Shown: positions 47,961 through 58,130 of the stretch, piece by piece
Layout: the number at the start of each line of letters is the position of its first letter
How positions within the stretch are numbered: the stretch's first letter is position 1
DNA from: Cheiracanthium punctorium
Taxonomy: Eukaryota > Arthropoda > Arachnida > Araneae > Cheiracanthiidae
Direction of reading: 5' to 3'
Assembly (NCBI GenBank): GCA_038373885.1
Contig: JAWZYV010014440.1
Span: 715,001-779,000, forward strand
DNA: 64,000 nt
Made by a program: the position numbers and the translations under genes
The notes under the pieces: model-generated
The model's input: the letters and a program-made list of their open reading frames with translations, nothing else
What the model was told of the DNA's origin: nothing
Database searches by the model: none

Positions 47961-48448
47961 ACGTACGTACGTACAGACGGCATGGAAAAACTGACCACAA
48001 TAAACTCGCCGCTGGTCAAAATGAGTTGCAGACGCGTTAATATGATCGTGCATGCTAGCCTACGATGAGATGCATCGAAAAAATTCTTAAAATTAAATTT
48101 AGAGGTAGTCAAAATCGGATTTTTTGTCGAAATTTGGCCCCCAAAATTTTTCGGGATCACATTACTTCCTTATACTACGTACAAGGAAGTAAAAACACGG
48201 TTATTAACCAACTCAAGAGACAACTTTTCCGCACTCGGCTGACATAGATTTCGAAATTTCGCAAAAATTTCATTTTCGAGAAAAAAATGTCTGCTTTGGT
48301 CCAAGTTTTCGATTTTAAAGGCTCCGGCGTTAGCTAAAAATATTTCCCGATTTAAATATATGTATACCATCCGAAGGGGCAACTTTTCCGCATTAGGTTC
48401 TCATCGATTTCGAAAATCGCTGTAAAAGTGCATTTTCAAATCGCGCTA

Positions 48449-48690
48449 GTGTATATTCATAAGGTTTTCAAGAATACAAGCCTAGCGCTTTGAACTGGGA
48501 GACGGAAGGTGGATGATTCGAAACCAGGTCGCGTCCGCCGACCTAACCGTTCAAAGTTTTCTCTGGTTTTTTCCGAAACTTCGCATAAATACGGATTAGG
48601 ACCCCTTAGAAAGTCTCCCATGGAGGGCAATCCCAATCCCAGCCTAGATCCCTAGCGTAGATAATTGGCCGTAACCCACATTTCCATTTC
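48449..48690 (+). repeat. Possible tRNA-derived SINE
   Basis: GC-richer block after the foldback. GATTCGAAACC fits a Pol III box B. The body has GTTTTCTCTGG, AAAGTCTCCCATGGAGGG and AATTGGCCGT, in the same order as parts of the minus-strand island at 23.2-23.5 kb. Box A is not clear. Confidence 0.4.
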
Positions 48691-48696
48691 CATAAA

Positions 48697-48935
48697 TAGA
48701 AGCATAAACATGATAATATAACCAGAATCTCAAAATTCTCATAGTAGCCTTATTTTTATTAAGTGTGGTACCCATGAGATAGAAACAAAAAATCTCAAAT
48801 ATCTTCTTCCAGTTTCAAATTACCAGAAATTTTGCTCGTCATACATTTCAGCTCTACTTTTACACAACGCTATTCCAAAAAATAAATTCCAAAATAGGTG
48901 CATAGAGCATTCGATAAACATCTGTTTTAGTGGCA
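48697..48935. repeat. Dispersed repeat paired with 43612-43845
   Basis: Second copy of the repeat described at 43612, in the same orientation, about 5.1 kb away. The 45639-48448 foldback and the SINE-like block lie between the copies. Confidence 0.65.
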
Positions 48936-50049
48936 GCTAGATCTAAATAGAGACTTTCGGAAATTTACTTCAATGGATGTTACGGGACACCGCAATAAAA
49001 GCTAAAAATCAGGGATACGAAATATTCACTCCTAATGACATCCGTTAAGCTCCAAAAATAAACCACCACCAAATGCTTCTCCGGAACTTAATGGTTATTT
49101 TATTTTCAGTATCGACAAAACTGTTGCAAGCGTCTATGGAAGTTTCCGAGCCTATAAATGAATTACAGTTATTCTCTTGATTAGTTCTGTGGAAATATGA
49201 CTTAATAAGATATAGCTTTTTTCCCCGTTCAAATATAGCATGCTTCAGTGACATTAATTGCATTTCTAGTTTTTTGTTGCGGATCGCAGATAGAGAATGA
49301 TAATCAAGCGCCATTGAAAATATAAAAACGTTCAAAAAATTACGTGACTATCAAAAATTTCACTAGCAAAAGTTCAAAATAAATCTTTTGTATACGAAAA
49401 TGCAATTAGTACACTATAGGTGTTGATTAATAACAGAAAGAAAAAACGTCGTGATTTGCTTTGACAATGCAGAGAATTACTGAGAATTTATCCAAACTGT
49501 TTCTTTTAAAAACTCAAAAATACACAGGAAATTTAAAAAGAAGTATCAAAAGAAGATGAGAATGAAATGGCATCCTAAAAACAAATAACAAAAACAAATT
49601 TGCAGTGAAGTAAGTGAAGGTAGATATCTTTCTTCAGAATATTTCAGTTCATTTTTACTATGAGCTGTTTGTTAATTACAATCTTTATGTTTATTGTAAA
49701 AAATACTTTATTTTCATGTCTGACTATACATCTAATAGGACGGCTGTTGTGGAGATACTATATCTGTTGCCAGAAAAAGTTGCTAAAAAAGATAAATACG
49801 TTCATTTTAAACTAAGCAATTGAAAAGAAATGGAAATTCATCTATTTTTTTTTTCATACTTATAGCAAAAATACAAAATTTTGAAAGTCCTTAAAAACGG
49901 CGTGAAACAAATGGATCTGGTAAATCCAGCTGACAAAAATTTGAATTCTCATTTGAAATCCACTATCGACTTGAAGGAAGGAACTTAAAATGACGACTGT
50001 ACAATTAGTCTGAAAGTATACATCACACATCTGCTATCTTTCGGTATAG
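48936..50049. other. No gene recognised
   Basis: AT-rich sequence. A 96-codon minus-strand frame (49045-49335) ends in a tryptophan-rich run and matches nothing I know. Confidence 0.45.
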
Positions 50050-50250
50050 AGATTTTAATTCTTACCCAGAAGCATCCACATTACTACTATCCAACTTTTG
50101 ATATAAAGGGCTTTCGATAAAGAGAAGCTGGTATGTCTGATAACCACCAGTAACGAATGCCTTGCGTAAGTTAATGTCCAGTCTAAAGTGAGTGTTAACT
50201 TAGGAACTGGCCTGAATTCTTCATGTTTTTATATAGTGGCATTTAAGAAC
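50050..50250. repeat. Dispersed repeat paired with 58131-58310
   Basis: Shared words in the same order are ACCCAGAA, TATCCAACTT, TCTAAAGT.AGTGTTAA and AACTGGCCTGAATT. No coding signal. Confidence 0.6.
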
Positions 50251-51060
50251 AACTGATGCATTACGTAGTTAGTCTGAAAGATTGAATATAAGCTTTTACT
50301 GATCAAGTATTGAAAACAAAAGAAAAAGATCAATGCTGATTATCATAAATTGATGTTTTTCTTTATAGTTCTGCATAATTAAAAAAACGTTTCAATTTTA
50401 CAAATATGTGACTGAAATCTGCTTCTGGCTTAGGCATTTTGTCTGGACTATTCTGTGTGCAACATACCGTCATTATCAAATAAAATCTAACCTTGTTACA
50501 ATTTAAATCGGCTTTTTAATCTACACAGTATTGATTTATCTATTTGGATTAAGGCAATTCAGGATACCCAAATGGCGGAGAATATCCGATAAAAGGTTTA
50601 TCAAGAAAGTAAGTTGAGTCTTAAATAAAAAGCGTGCATTATTTATGCTAAAAACCTGTTCCATGGTAAATTCCAAACTTGTAATACACAGCGTTAAATA
50701 TATATAGTTACAAATGATATTTTCATAATTCATATTGAAACTTTTATTTGTAAATGGACTTTCTTAACACAAAGCGACTAACTTTAGGTGATAGCCAAAA
50801 AAATCCACTTGGCATTTGTTAATTTATACCTTATTGTAAAGACTAGCTAAACATCCTGATTCAATTAAACAATAAAATAAAAACTGCTTTTATGGAAGCT
50901 GAAAAAAAAATTTGAAATTGAAGTTTTTTAGATGGCAAATATTATTTTCTGCCATTAAAAATTTTGCTTTTAAGTAATACTAAGCAATATACTTATAAAC
51001 ATATTTTTAAATTAACTGTATTTTAATTTTTAAAGAAATTTTGTACCTATTTAATTGTAC
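50251..51060. other. No gene recognised
   Basis: AT-rich sequence only. Confidence 0.5.
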
Positions 51061-52243
51061 TTAAGGGGTTAGGGGTAGTCAGAGGCGTGAAAAAATGCCA
51101 TTTTTTATTAATTTTTTTTACTAGTAATTAAGTTTATTTCACATAAGTAAAAACATAGTATCATTTCATCATACTTTAACATTACTTCACTTAAATTTAA
51201 AAAAAAAATAATAATTATTTTACAAGTTATGGCGGTCTAAGTTGAACAGGTTTTAATAATGGGTCCTTGCGGTGACCATTACAGCTCCTTGGATATTCAT
51301 CTAAAATCAATGAAACAAAAAAGATTATTTTTATGGATAGATAATCTTGTGCCTGATCGAAGCTTTTTTTGTTTTTTTCAAAATTAACAAAATGGCGGTC
51401 TCTGGAAATTTTTTTGCAGATTTTCGGGAAAAAACCAACAATTAATTGTTTATAAAAAATCGAAGTTTAAAAAAAAAAAAAATCCTTCGATCAGGCACTA
51501 GCTTTTTATGTTTTCTAAAAGCTGTATAAGTTTCATTCAAATCTATCGAGCGGTTTTTGAGTTACAGTGGTCACCAGTTCAAAAAACATAGTTTTGAGAA
51601 AAACGCATTTAAAGTTTTACAGTCGATGGATGTACAGTAATACGAATAATTTCAATACTTACACTGAGTCATCTATTCCTGGACCATATAAGAGTTCTTC
51701 AGCCGTTGTAGAACTTTCTAAAACATCAATTTGTTGTTGTCTACGTCGCATTCTACCTTCGCGAGTGTTGTCGTTAGCGCGCTGATCAGCTACTTTTACA
51801 CGTGCACTATCGGTTTTTTCAGTATACCGATGCGAATTAGGCCCACAACTAAGTCCCAGTGTGTTCATTATTACTAATAATGACTTTGTCCCTTCATTAA
51901 ATATACTCATAGCTACGTATGCAGCAATTTGAACAATGGTAAAACTAGTATTGATAGTTTTTGGGCATATTTTCCACACTAGTTGGTTGAAGCTCTCATT
52001 ATTATTTTGATTAAATCCACCTACACATCTTGAAAGTAAATTTTCATTACTAAGATCTTCATAAATAGGTTTGATTGCTTTTAAAACTTCAGGAGGTAAG
52101 GGAGAATTATACCGCTAGCTAATTGTTCTCGGAAATATTAGACCGCTCGAGAGCCTTTTATTCTTCGCTAAATAACTCGAAAGATATTTGTCGGATTCAC
52201 TTCAAACTTTCAGAGAATATTTTTAAGATACTATAAGAAAATG

Positions 52244-52278
<35 letters not shown>

Positions 52279-52313
52279 ATTTTTGAAAATTCTGACTACC
52301 CCTAACCCCTTAA
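51061..52313 (-). mobile_element. Kolobok/Mutator-like DNA transposon, internally deleted
   Basis: Perfect 19-bp TIRs GGGGTTAGGGGTAGTCAGA lie at 51065-51083 and 52291-52309. TTAA is duplicated outside each (51061-51064, 52310-52313). TTAA duplication with G-rich ends that differ from piggyBac CCCT ends fits Kolobok. The 1245-bp element retains only the last part of a transposase on the minus strand, so it is non-autonomous. It includes an A tract of about 37 bases near the right end (about 52239-52275). Confidence 0.8.
51659..52114 (-). pseudogene. C-terminal 151 codons of a Mutator/Kolobok-like transposase
   Basis: The minus-strand frame is open from 52114 to a natural stop at 51659, preceded by TAG at 52115-52117. 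It reads YNSPLPPEVLKAIKPIYEDL, then RCVGGFNQNNNESFNQLVWK, then CPKT, FNEGTKSLLVIMNTLG and a charged stretch RMRRRQQQID, ending LYGPGIDDSV. I recognise this as the conserved C-terminus of large arthropod proteins annotated with a Mutator-like transposase domain. The RCVGG..QN.NE.FN...W block is the strongest marker. The catalytic part is missing. No start codon serves the whole frame, so it is a remnant carried inside the deleted element. That the frame is still open suggests recent deletion. Confidence 0.75.
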
Positions 52314-52592
52314 ATTTTAAACCTTCTATTACGAAGAAATTAGTAGAAATTTTTCAGGTCGATAATAATATTCTAGTATTAAACAACTATCAAAAGCATT
52401 TTAAAAATAAAATGATGAACAATGGATATTTAATTTAAGTAATAAATAAGTTTGTTTTTCAAAATTTGAACGATATTTGACGTAACTTTGCTTTAACAGT
52501 CATTTTTTTTAAATTCCCAATGGCAGGGGCCAAATACAGAGGAGGTAAAACCAGAATGTACAAAGATAAAATACAAATAGGATAACCGAAGG
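52314..52592. other. Short AT-rich spacer; nothing recognised
   Basis: It lies between the TTAA element and the LINE remnant. The upstream part of the minus-strand frame here is simply read-through past the LINE stop in the wrong frame. Confidence 0.5.
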
Positions 52593-52840
52593 TTATCGCT
52601 CCAAAAGCCCTCTAGCCTCCCAATATCGCGAAGAGTCCGTAGCACCATGGAGGGCTCCACAGGTACGCAGATGGTATTTGTCCATGGGTTCATTTTTGTC
52701 GCACAGAAGGCAGACAGCTCGGAACGAATGCCAATGCGATGGAGGTGGGCGGCAAGGCAATCATGTCCGGTAAGCGTGTAAACAAACACTAATGGATACA
52801 GAGCATTTGGCGCCAAGACGCGCGCTGCGCTGTGGAGGGA
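52593..52840 (-). pseudogene. Non-LTR retrotransposon (LINE) ORF2 C-terminus
   Basis: The minus strand encodes LTGHDCLAAHLHRIGI, the motif that follows the RNase H region in many arthropod LINEs. After a one-base frameshift near 52698-52703 it reads CDKNEPMDKYHLRTCGALHG (a C-x(n)-H-x4-C knuckle) and RYWEARGLLER, then a stop at 52593-52595. This is the extreme 3' end of ORF2; upstream RT and endonuclease are absent, as expected for 5' truncation. The clade (Jockey, I or R1-like) cannot be fixed from this piece. The motif wording reminds me of spider elements. Confidence 0.8.
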
Positions 52841-53593
52841 AGGATAAACCTGTTTCTACAGGTAGCGGGGACATTCTACAGTAACCTCGTTTGACAGGGG
52901 CCGCGGGAGAAAGATGATAGTCTTCGCCTGTATGAACAACATAGAAGCTTTAAAAAACAGATATTTTTGCGGATTTAAAAATATAATGCAGAATAAGTCA
53001 TTGAAATAAATTTCTCTCAGTGGAGAACGTTATTGATGCTTGCTATTACACATTTTAATTTTCAAATACCTATGACTATAAGTGCTTAATAAATGAATGA
53101 AAATGAAATAATGATGCATGCGCGAGGAGTATATATGAAACCTAAAATATTTTGAAGGATCAGTTGAAACTATATTTTTTTCATTTTTTATTAATAGGTA
53201 TTTCATTCTCTTAACAATACGCGTTGTGAAATATTTCATTTAATCAATAATTTACAAGCTAATACAAGTACATTTAATTTGCTGAATTTTAATGACGTTG
53301 TTCAGTATTTAAAATTGCGAAGGGAAGGGGATAGGCCTTGTTGCGATCTAAAGTGTATTATACAAACGTACACTAAAATGCATAAGTTTCAGCCAATAGT
53401 TTCAGTTTAGCCCTTTTTATGTCTCGTTTTTCCATTAATAACTTTAAAATACTAAACACGGATTATCAATATAAAGGAGTGTTCTCACTCGTATAATCCA
53501 CCTATTATTATATAAATAATATATTATTATAATAGTAGTCCTATTATTATCTGTGACTGCAGTATATAGATAAAGGCTACTAAATTTTTACAG
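52841..53593. other. No gene recognised
   Basis: AT-rich sequence. It ends CTACTAAATTTTTACAG directly before the RT ORF start codon, which would serve as a branch point and splice acceptor if the ORF were spliced to an upstream leader. Confidence 0.4.
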
Positions 53594-54958
53594 ATGCGTT
53601 TGTATATATATATATATATATATATAATAGATACTTTCACTTATAATATAGACGTATATATATATAACACTTCAATAAAAAACAGCAAACCTTCCGCCTT
53701 CTTTAATGAATGGAAATTTAATATTATTGCTGACCTTAAAAAACAACTACTTTGTAAATTTAGATATACTAAAAATATAAAACTAAGCAATCAAATAACT
53801 GAGCTACAGAATAACTTTATCATTACTTATGTTGATAAGTCTAGCAATAACTACGCTATAATATGTAAGCAGTTATATCACAATCTCTTAGCTTCATCCA
53901 TTAACAATAATCCAAATTTCAGTCTAACATCTATCTCTGAGATAACATTTAACAAAAAGATCTTAGCTTTCCACAAGTTACTTAAAATCAAGCATGACAA
54001 TCTAAAATATCCCTACTTAGTGCTAATACCAAAGTTTCATAAAACGCCACTAAAATTCAGAACTGTTACTATAGGATGTAACACTTATAATAATGTAGCA
54101 AGCAAAATATTACTAAAAATACTTACTTCTATGCATGATCTGTACATAAAATCTAACACTACTTCTGTATCTATAGGTAATAGCTATGAACTAAAAAATA
54201 AGATTAATGCTCTATACGATGTAATTAATATATCAACTTATGATTTTAAAGACTTATTCAATAGTATACCACTAGACGACTTATACAATATAATATTGAA
54301 TCTATTTATACATAGTAATAATAATATAACCCTGCCTTCTTACATAGATACTATGTATTTCGAAAATCTGTTAAAGTTCATAATCTATAATAACTACATT
54401 CTACATAATAATAAATTATATAAGCAAGTTATAGGAATTCCACAAGGTGGTTCCAATTCCAGTTACTTAGCAGACCTATATTTATATAATTATGAAAAAA
54501 ATTACAATAATCCTTCTCTTATAATATATAGGTACATAGATGACATAATAACAATAGCTACTGACAATACTTATAGTGATACTGACCACCTACCCATAGC
54601 CTACCATTCAGCCCTAGAACTAATAAAAAATCCTAATAATAATAGAATAATTAATTTTTTAGACTTACAAATTAGAATCAATGACGATAAGAGTCTATCC
54701 TTTAATATATATAATAAAAGAAATGACTTTAATTTTCAGGTTAATACCTTCACTCATTTCAATTCATGTATGCACACTTCTGTGTTTAGAAATATTATCT
54801 CTAATCATAAGTATAGAATAGAGTCTCTATGTACCAATAGTTTTAAGGCTAATAACTTAACTGACCTATATAAAACTGCTATAAAATATAATTATCCCAG
54901 TAAATTTCTAACTTCCATTTTATATCCTCTATGTAATCTAAAAAACTGTATGTCCTAA
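53594..54958 (+). CDS. Reverse transcriptase ORF, Penelope-related retroelement family
   Basis: An intact 454-codon frame, the longest in the window. A DKSSNNYAIICKQLY block (residues 81-95) is followed by LIPKFHKTPLKFRTV (144-158). RT motif A is TYDFKDLFNSIP (Asp217). Motif B is GIPQGGSNSSYLADLYLYNY (281-300). Motif C is YRYIDD (Asp316, Asp317) and motif E is INFLDL. A tail with NKRNDFNF (374-381) follows. This order matches a widespread metazoan RT family with ADKA.NN, P.GTN.AP..ADL and KR.DF.F signatures that resembles Penelope-like elements. No endonuclease domain (GIY-YIG) or nucleic-acid-binding tail is seen. The first ~30 residues come from a TA microsatellite (YIYIYIYI), so the true N-terminus may be lost or start later. 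Codon use is extremely A/T-rich with Asn, Ile and Tyr excess. It may be active or recently inserted. Confidence 0.85.
   Translation: MRLYIYIYIYIIDTFTYNIDVYIYNTSIKNSKPSAFFNEWKFNIIADLKKQLLCKFRYTKNIKLSNQITELQNNFIITYVDKSSNNYAIICKQLYHNLLASSINNNPNFSLTSISEITFNKKILAFHKLLKIKHDNLKYPYLVLIPKFHKTPLKFRTVTIGCNTYNNVASKILLKILTSMHDLYIKSNTTSVSIGNSYELKNKINALYDVINISTYDFKDLFNSIPLDDLYNIILNLFIHSNNNITLPSYIDTMYFENLLKFIIYNNYILHNNKLYKQVIGIPQGGSNSSYLADLYLYNYEKNYNNPSLIIYRYIDDIITIATDNTYSDTDHLPIAYHSALELIKNPNNNRIINFLDLQIRINDDKSLSFNIYNKRNDFNFQVNTFTHFNSCMHTSVFRNIISNHKYRIESLCTNSFKANNLTDLYKTAIKYNYPSKFLTSILYPLCNLKNCMS
53603..53626. repeat. (TA)n microsatellite at the RT ORF start
   Basis: Twelve TA units translated as alternating Tyr-Ile. 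They may mark the 5' insertion junction of the RT element. Confidence 0.9.
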
Positions 54959-55011
54959 TCAGAATATTGGTTGGTGAGGCTGGGGTTGGTTGTTGGTTCT
55001 TTCTATATTAT

Positions 55012-55014
55012 AAA

Positions 55015-55066
<52 letters not shown>

Positions 55067-55093
55067 ATTTAAAAAAAAAAAAAAAAAAAAAAA
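55012..55093. repeat. A tract - (TA)n - A tract after the RT ORF
   Basis: About 20 A, then about 16 TA units, then TTTTATTT and about 23 A. It may be tail-like sequence of the RT element or plain low-complexity DNA. Confidence 0.85.
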
Positions 55094-55709
55094 TCTATTT
55101 TTAAGAATGGTTGATTACTGGTACTTTTTCCTTTTTATGTGAGTCTATAACCAATGAAGCCAAACAGAGTACTGTTCTACATAAATATTTTACAATTATA
55201 TTAGCATAAATAGCAATTAGAAATGAATATAATTATTATCAATATCATTATTGTTAATATTATTGCTACAGTTTTTCCCCATTTCCACAACCTCAACTAA
55301 GTACTTCTTAGCTACTGCAGCTAGTACTACGTAAAACATAGGCTAGCTATACTAGTGTAATATTTATTTTATTATTTATTCATTTAATTATTACCATTTT
55401 TATTCTTTTTATTTATTCATTTAATTATTACTTTTTTTATTTATTTATTCTTTTCCTTTCCATACTTCCAAAGTATTATTAATATATCATTTTTTATTCA
55501 CACTCCATGGCATTACTTGTCTATTGATTGCATTAAGCCTTCTCTGATGGCAACATGCACTAATACTGCCTCCATTACTGAGCTTTGATCTTCGTGTTGG
55601 TCCACTTCCTCGTTGTTTTTTTCTAATAGCTACGGTCGCGCCCCCAAGTTACATAAGGACCCTAATTTTGGTCAGGTAACTTGCAGAAACCTAGCTATTG
55701 TTTTTTTCG
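55094..55709. other. Non-coding sequence downstream of the RT ORF
   Basis: AT-rich, then slightly GC-richer from about 55500. A short stem pairs CAAGTTAC with GTAACTTG (about 55645-55685) around AAGGACC/GGTC. No reading frame. It probably belongs to the 3' region of the RT element. Confidence 0.4.
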
Positions 55710-55770
55710 ATTAAATTGAAATGTGTGTGCGGTGGCGCCTGATGATAGAGCACACCATTTCAATATTAAT
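55710..55770. repeat. 21-bp-arm stem-loop in the RT 3' region
   Basis: Arms 55710-55730 and 55750-55770 pair with a few mismatches (ATTGAAATG.TGTGC type). The 19-base loop reads GGTGGCGCCTGATGATAGA. The loop contains CTGATGA but lacks the GAAA and cleavage-site bases of a hammerhead ribozyme. It may be a structured 3' signal for reverse transcription. Confidence 0.7.
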
Positions 55771-56008
55771 TCCATTTTCGGACTTTTTCTGATTACATGT
55801 GATTAGGCTTAAAAGCTCACCAGTTCTAATTTGGCGCTTTATATTCAATTTTTCCACTCTTTCATTGCCTTAAAAGGCTATATTTAAACACTTATCCGGA
55901 ATAAGCTCGTTAATTGGCACCATGTGCTATCTACTTTTTTATTTTTTTATATTTTTTTCACTTTTTCATTGGATTATCTTGGGATTTCACTTTACGTAAG
56001 TAAGCTAT

Positions 56009-56079
<71 letters not shown>

Positions 56080-57604
56080 TAATATATATTATTTATATAT
56101 ATTTATATAAATATTCATATATTTTCAATTCTTAGAGAGTGTTAATTATAATGTCTAGTTTTTTATACTTTTTTTTTCTTTCTGTACATATAGATACATA
56201 ATAAGCAGAACTGACTATATGTTAAAATATACAATGCTTCGTGAATACAAAAATAATTCTTTGAAATCAATATCTTGATAATAATTCAGAAGAGTATTAT
56301 GTTTGAATATCTACGATATATATGTAGATACATATATCATGAATTTGACTTTATAAAACTATTTCAATATTCGTAGGGTAAGGTTGGGTAAAATGAGTAG
56401 GCATTCCTTTTCTTATCAAAAATATAAATAGTTGGATTTTTAAATGCTTTTCCTTTTTTATCTATATTTTCAGACATTAGTGGCCAGCATTAATAATTGC
56501 AGCTGTGCCTTTGTTGTATCTCAGTTTGTAAATCCTGCTAATTTAAATATGTTTATGCTGTAAAAAAACACGTTTTGTTTATATTTTTATTAATTTAGCA
56601 GAACTGATGCATTCTACCTGTGATGAAGCTTGGATATTCTTGTTTATATATATATATATTTAACAATGACTTTTTCTTACAGCGTTTAATTTATACGGTC
56701 TTTAAATATCTGGCATGTGAACGTTGGTCTGATATATAGCTACAATTTTTTTATTTTGAAATCTCAGAAAACACACTTTTGTTGCTAATATTTGTAGAAT
56801 TTATAAATACATATTTTCCATCTTTGTGCACTCTTAGCTCTTCCTGGGATTTATTCAGTGGTTAACCAGAGGAAATACATATGTCGGCATTTGTCTTACT
56901 TCATACCTTTGTGAAACTACCTCTTTAATGTAAAAGTCATTTTAAAATTTAAACTTAGCATAACTAAATATCATACTAAAAGTGTACTAACTTATTCTTA
57001 TTTCTCTATTCTGCTTAACTTAACTTTTTATAAATTACTTTTAATCATAATAAAAAGTAACCTACGGAGTTGTGCATAGTATCAAAATTGGGGCATTTTT
57101 GACTATCCAAAAGCAGTCGGTCCCAATTACTTTGGATAAACAAGATTCTACTGTAAAGTATTTATACCATACTTTTGTATTCTCTCACTCCCCTCAATAT
57201 TTATATGTGCATGTTACCATACATAAAACTAAAATATAAACTAAAATATAAACTAAAAAAAACTTAAAAAATATCTTATTAATGGACCGAATAATTCAAA
57301 CTATTAACAATGCTTTTTAGACACAAAACAGTTTCTTTTAACAAATGCTGTAGACAAAAATGAAATAATATTAAATAAAAGCTATATGTAGCTAATTCTG
57401 TATGAAAGCGCACTACAGAATAAATTCTTTATATTTCATTATAATTTATATTTATTTACACTATTAAAACACAAAACTTATCCATTATCGCATAATACGT
57501 AACGAAGACGATCAAAACCAAAACAAAGCCAAGATATCGGATCCACCCAAACATGCGTCGCAAATCCAGATCGGCTTATCCACGGCGGCGTTCGCTTTTC
57601 GCCA
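55771..57604. other. No gene recognised; long (AT)n at 56015-56069
   Basis: The (AT)n run of about 55 bp may mark the 3' junction of the RT element. The rest is AT-rich with no conserved frame. Confidence 0.5.
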
Positions 57605-57668
57605 AGCGGTTGGCGCGTAAAGCGCCAATGCTCTGTATCTATGAGTGTTTGTTTTCACGCGTCCGGAA
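57605..57668 (+). pseudogene. Small LINE fragment
   Basis: About 60 bp (AATGCTCTGTAT..., ...GTGTTTGTTT.CACGC) match the part of the minus-strand LINE remnant just upstream of its TGHDC motif, here on the plus strand. The nearby 57540-57604 is GC-rich and may be more of the same element. Confidence 0.6.
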
Positions 57669-58130
57669 GCAGCCACAGCCTCTCTTCTAGGTTTGTCAGG
57701 AATGCCCGCTAGGGAATTATTACTCCATATTTAGCTACAATTTTAGATAGAAGAAGCCACCCGCATGATTTGCTTAATAAGTAATTTGGAGCTGTGGAAA
57801 GAGATTTCTCGTTTTGCCCAGTATGTCAGTGCTGCTCCCTTTTTGGCAAGAAAATCCGCCATATAAATTGCAATAGCCAGGAATCCATTGCAAAACAACA
57901 CGCTTTTGGTGGGACCTCAGCAAAATTATCAACTGTTGACACTGGAAAATTTCTTTTGATAGTGGATTTAACAGTCAATGTAACAAATTCCATTTCATTT
58001 TAACATAATACTTTCATTCCCTAAGTCTGAAAATGATATCACTACAACACATGTCTCTGATTTTTTTCTAGACAAAGTTTTATAACCATTAATTCTGGAA
58101 AATAAATGAAGGTTAATAAATCTTGATTCT
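57669..58130. other. No gene recognised
   Basis: A 69-codon frame at 57794-58003 lacks any family signature. Confidence 0.4.

Larger units (their letters stand above)
45639..48448. mobile_element. 2.8-kb composite foldback element with internal arrays
   Basis: The outer inverted repeats begin TAGGGCGGACCGAAAATGCA on the left and, on the minus strand, TAGCGCGATTTGAAAATGCA on the right. They remain similar for about 250 bp (45651-45913 versus 48196-48436) through TTTTCGAAATCGATGAGA, AAAGTTGTC and TTGGTTAATAAC. Each terminal block is itself made of about two subterminal units, and further units lie at 45915-46230 in both orientations. The interior holds an ~87-bp array, a ~173-bp array and a long palindrome. 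No transposase is seen, so it is non-autonomous. The TIR plus tandem layout resembles Foldback elements. Confidence 0.75.

Noticed and set aside
49045..49335. 96-codon minus-strand gene
   Set aside because: No known motif, start context or splice support; it looks like a chance frame.
52493..52592. Extension of the LINE minus-strand frame past the natural stop
   Set aside because: After the one-base deletion the correct frame stops at 52593; the longer frame is the shifted one.
55738..55765. CTGATGA inside the RT 3' hairpin as a hammerhead ribozyme
   Set aside because: CTGATGA is present but the GAAA element and cleavage triplet are missing, and the sequence sits in a simple stem-loop.
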